A stretch of 6,218 nt of DNA from positions 1 to 6,218 of the forward strand of contig JAFOMV010000166.1 of assembly GCA_017418765.1 (NCBI GenBank). The letters are read 5' to 3'. Positions 4,694 to 6,218 of this stretch are shown here, piece by piece (the stretch's first letter is position 1; the number at the start of each line of letters is the position of its first letter). This stretch comes from Ruminococcus sp. (GTDB lineage Bacteria; Bacillota_A; Clostridia; Oscillospirales; Ruminococcaceae). The notes beneath the pieces are model-generated. The model was not told the DNA's origin. It made no database searches and worked only from the letters and a program-made list of their open reading frames with translations. The translations under genes were made by a program, and so were the position numbers.

Positions 4694-6218
4694 ATGATAA
4701 TCAGAAAACGTGCAGCAGTATTTGTTTCAACACTAATTTTAGGTTCTGCTTTGACATATGATATTCCTTTGGATATAAACGGAATATGCGCTAATGCAGA
4801 AAATGAGTATAAAGAAGTAACATCACTTGGTGTAACATACAGGATATACAACGATCACGCTGAGGTAACAGATGGAAAAAATGCCTCCGGAAAAGTATTC
4901 GTACCCATGAAGATAGGCAGCAGTACTGTAACATCGATTACACAGGATGCTTTTAGGGGTTCAGACGTTACAGAGGTAAGTATGCCTACAGTCACTTATA
5001 TCAGCAGCGGAGCATTCAAGGGCTGCAATAAGCTTACAGATGTTTATTTTTCCGAAAAACTGCAAACCATAGGTGCAGATGCATTTGCTGATTGTCCAAA
5101 TCTTACCGCAGCTGTTCTTCCGCTGTCAACTGTAAGTGTGGGACTTAATGCTTTTGGCGGTGATGCTTCACTCAAATCATTAACTATTCTTAATTCGGAG
5201 TGTGCAATAGATGACAGAAATTCAACTATTTCCAATAAGATAAACAGTGATGGAAGCGCTTCCTATAATGGTTCTATAACAGGATATTCAGGTTCTACAG
5301 CAGAGAGATATGCCAGAAAGTATGGCTATAAATTTGTATCACTCGGTACTGATCCGGCTTTAACAACCACAACCACCACTACAACAAAGCCGTTTGTTAC
5401 TCAGACTACTACAATCAAAAAAAGAACAACAACATCGACTACGACTACAACTACATCGACAACTGCAAAATCAGTAACTTCAGCATTGACTTCGTCCGTA
5501 CCTGTTGTTTCTAAGACAGAAAATGTTACAGTTCCAATTACAGATGTAAAGGCTTCTCTGCATATATCAGATACTATTGCATATGAATCAGACGCAAAGC
5601 TGGGTATCCCACAAAGAGTTGTGCTTTCAGTGAATGGTACAGACGGCCTGTATTGCAGCACAAACATATATGTATATTATGATAAAGCTCTCAAATATGT
5701 TGGAGCTGTTCCGTCATCGCAGATATCTGAAAGTCTTTCTACTATTAAGGCTGAGGGTGATTCAGGAGATTTTGTCTTTCTGTCAACAGCAGGAAATGAT
5801 GATCTTGGCAAAGATGGAGATATGTGGTATGTTGACCTTCTGCTTCCATCAAATGCCAAAAAAGGGGACAGCTACAAGGTGTATGTAGGTCAGCCGAAAT
5901 ACAAGGACAGAGCTCCGTCGCTGTTTACGAATTTCAGAGATGATGCGGCAGGCAAGGCACTGACTGCTCAGATATTCAGCATAAAAGCGGAGGGGACTAT
6001 AAAAGTTGCGGAAGATCCTCCTGTTGTCAGCGGTGATATGAACGGAGATGGGATAATAGATGGCAAGGATGCCTCTATGATACTTGCTGAATATGTTTCA
6101 TTATCAGTCGGTAACGGTTCGGTTCTTGACTCAGTAAAACTCAGAGCAGCTGATGTCAATGGGGATGGTCTTATCAGCGCAGTTGATGCCTCGGATGTGC
6201 TTTCTTACTATGCTTATA
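4694..6218 (+). CDS. Secreted LRR / Thr-linker / cohesin-like / dockerin protein, 3' end outside window
   Basis: The frame stays open for 508 codons to the right edge. ATG 4694 has a GGAGG site at 4684-4688, five bases away. Order of parts: a signal peptide (RKR, hydrophobic core about residues 7-20, possible cut after ANA at 35); BspA/LRR_5-type leucine-rich repeats with the repeating (A/G)AF core at about 82, 103, 126 and 149, ending in a cap with TGYSGSTAERYARKYGYKF (196-214); a Thr/Ser-rich linker (about 223-275); a beta-sandwich domain resembling cohesins or related carbohydrate-binding folds (about 285-440, with NIYVYYDKALKYVGA and VDLLLPSNAKKGDSYKV); and a dockerin. The dockerin has two calcium loops, DMNGDGIIDGKD from Asp448 and DVNGDGLISAVD from Asp487, each followed by AS. 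The protein should be exported and plugged into a cellulosome through the dockerin, or held in a cell-surface complex. No catalytic domain is seen, so the role is probably binding or structural. The second dockerin helix is nearly complete, so the stop is probably close. Confidence 0.93.
   Translation, partial: MIIRKRAAVFVSTLILGSALTYDIPLDINGICANAENEYKEVTSLGVTYRIYNDHAEVTDGKNASGKVFVPMKIGSSTVTSITQDAFRGSDVTEVSMPTVTYISSGAFKGCNKLTDVYFSEKLQTIGADAFADCPNLTAAVLPLSTVSVGLNAFGGDASLKSLTILNSECAIDDRNSTISNKINSDGSASYNGSITGYSGSTAERYARKYGYKFVSLGTDPALTTTTTTTTKPFVTQTTTIKKRTTTSTTTTTTSTTAKSVTSALTSSVPVVSKTENVTVPITDVKASLHISDTIAYESDAKLGIPQRVVLSVNGTDGLYCSTNIYVYYDKALKYVGAVPSSQISESLSTIKAEGDSGDFVFLSTAGNDDLGKDGDMWYVDLLLPSNAKKGDSYKVYVGQPKYKDRAPSLFTNFRDDAAGKALTAQIFSIKAEGTIKVAEDPPVVSGDMNGDGIIDGKDASMILAEYVSLSVGNGSVLDSVKLRAADVNGDGLISAVDASDVLSYYAY
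5360..5476 (+). repeat. ACN-codon low-complexity tract encoding the Thr-rich linker
   Basis: Two near-pure runs of Thr codons (eight in a row from 5363, then a second block with six in a row) are joined by a short Lys/Arg-containing piece. Codons vary among ACA, ACC, ACT and ACG, so the DNA repeat is imperfect and in frame. It encodes a flexible, probably glycosylated spacer between the LRR and cohesin-like domains, as is common in cellulosomal proteins. The imperfection argues against slippage-based switching. Confidence 0.85.

Noticed and set aside
5360..5476. Thr-codon repeat as a slippage (phase variation) site
   Set aside because: The repeat unit is a whole codon and the third bases vary, so slippage would neither be frequent nor shift the frame.
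5401..5667. An 88-codon - strand frame ending in Val/Asp repeats
   Set aside because: It is the complement of the Thr-codon linker of the dockerin gene; the Val-rich repeat is a by-product of reading ACN codons backwards.

Overview
The window looks like a chromosomal segment of a cellulosome-producing gut or rumen Firmicute, most likely Ruminococcus (Oscillospiraceae). The main evidence is the last gene, which joins BspA-type leucine-rich repeats, a Thr-rich linker and a two-loop dockerin of the DAS type common in Ruminococcus. Strong GGAGG ribosome binding sites, AT-rich spacers and a carboxyspermidine (not SpeE/SpeD) route to spermidine agree with this. The genus is inferred from sequence character only.

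Layout. All recognisable genes are on the + strand. (1) 1-567: 3' part of a DUF1963/YwqG-family protein, followed by a short AT-rich hairpin that may terminate it. (2) 568-715: non-coding leader of the next gene, with a possible -10 box and a widely spaced 14-bp inverted repeat. (3) 716-1918: carboxyspermidine dehydrogenase (CASDH), in a codon dialect suggesting high expression. (4) 2001-4435: a tight cluster of an unrecognised protein, a lipoprotein cyclophilin (peptidyl-prolyl isomerase) and carboxynorspermidine/carboxyspermidine decarboxylase (NspC). The cyclophilin and nspC overlap by a few bases, and a strong intrinsic terminator closes the cluster. (5) 4531-4693: promoter and leader. (6) 4694 to the right edge: a large secreted LRR / linker / cohesin-like / dockerin protein whose stop codon is outside the window.

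How the genes work together. CASDH condenses putrescine with aspartate beta-semialdehyde to carboxyspermidine, and NspC decarboxylates it to spermidine, so both dedicated enzymes of the alternative spermidine pathway are present. They are separated by two genes with no obvious part in polyamine chemistry. The dockerin gene is a separate, independently promoted unit. Nothing here proves a new system. The most interesting unexplained points are the structured leader before CASDH, the unknown gene between the two spermidine genes, and the dockerin protein's combination of LRRs with a cohesin-like domain.
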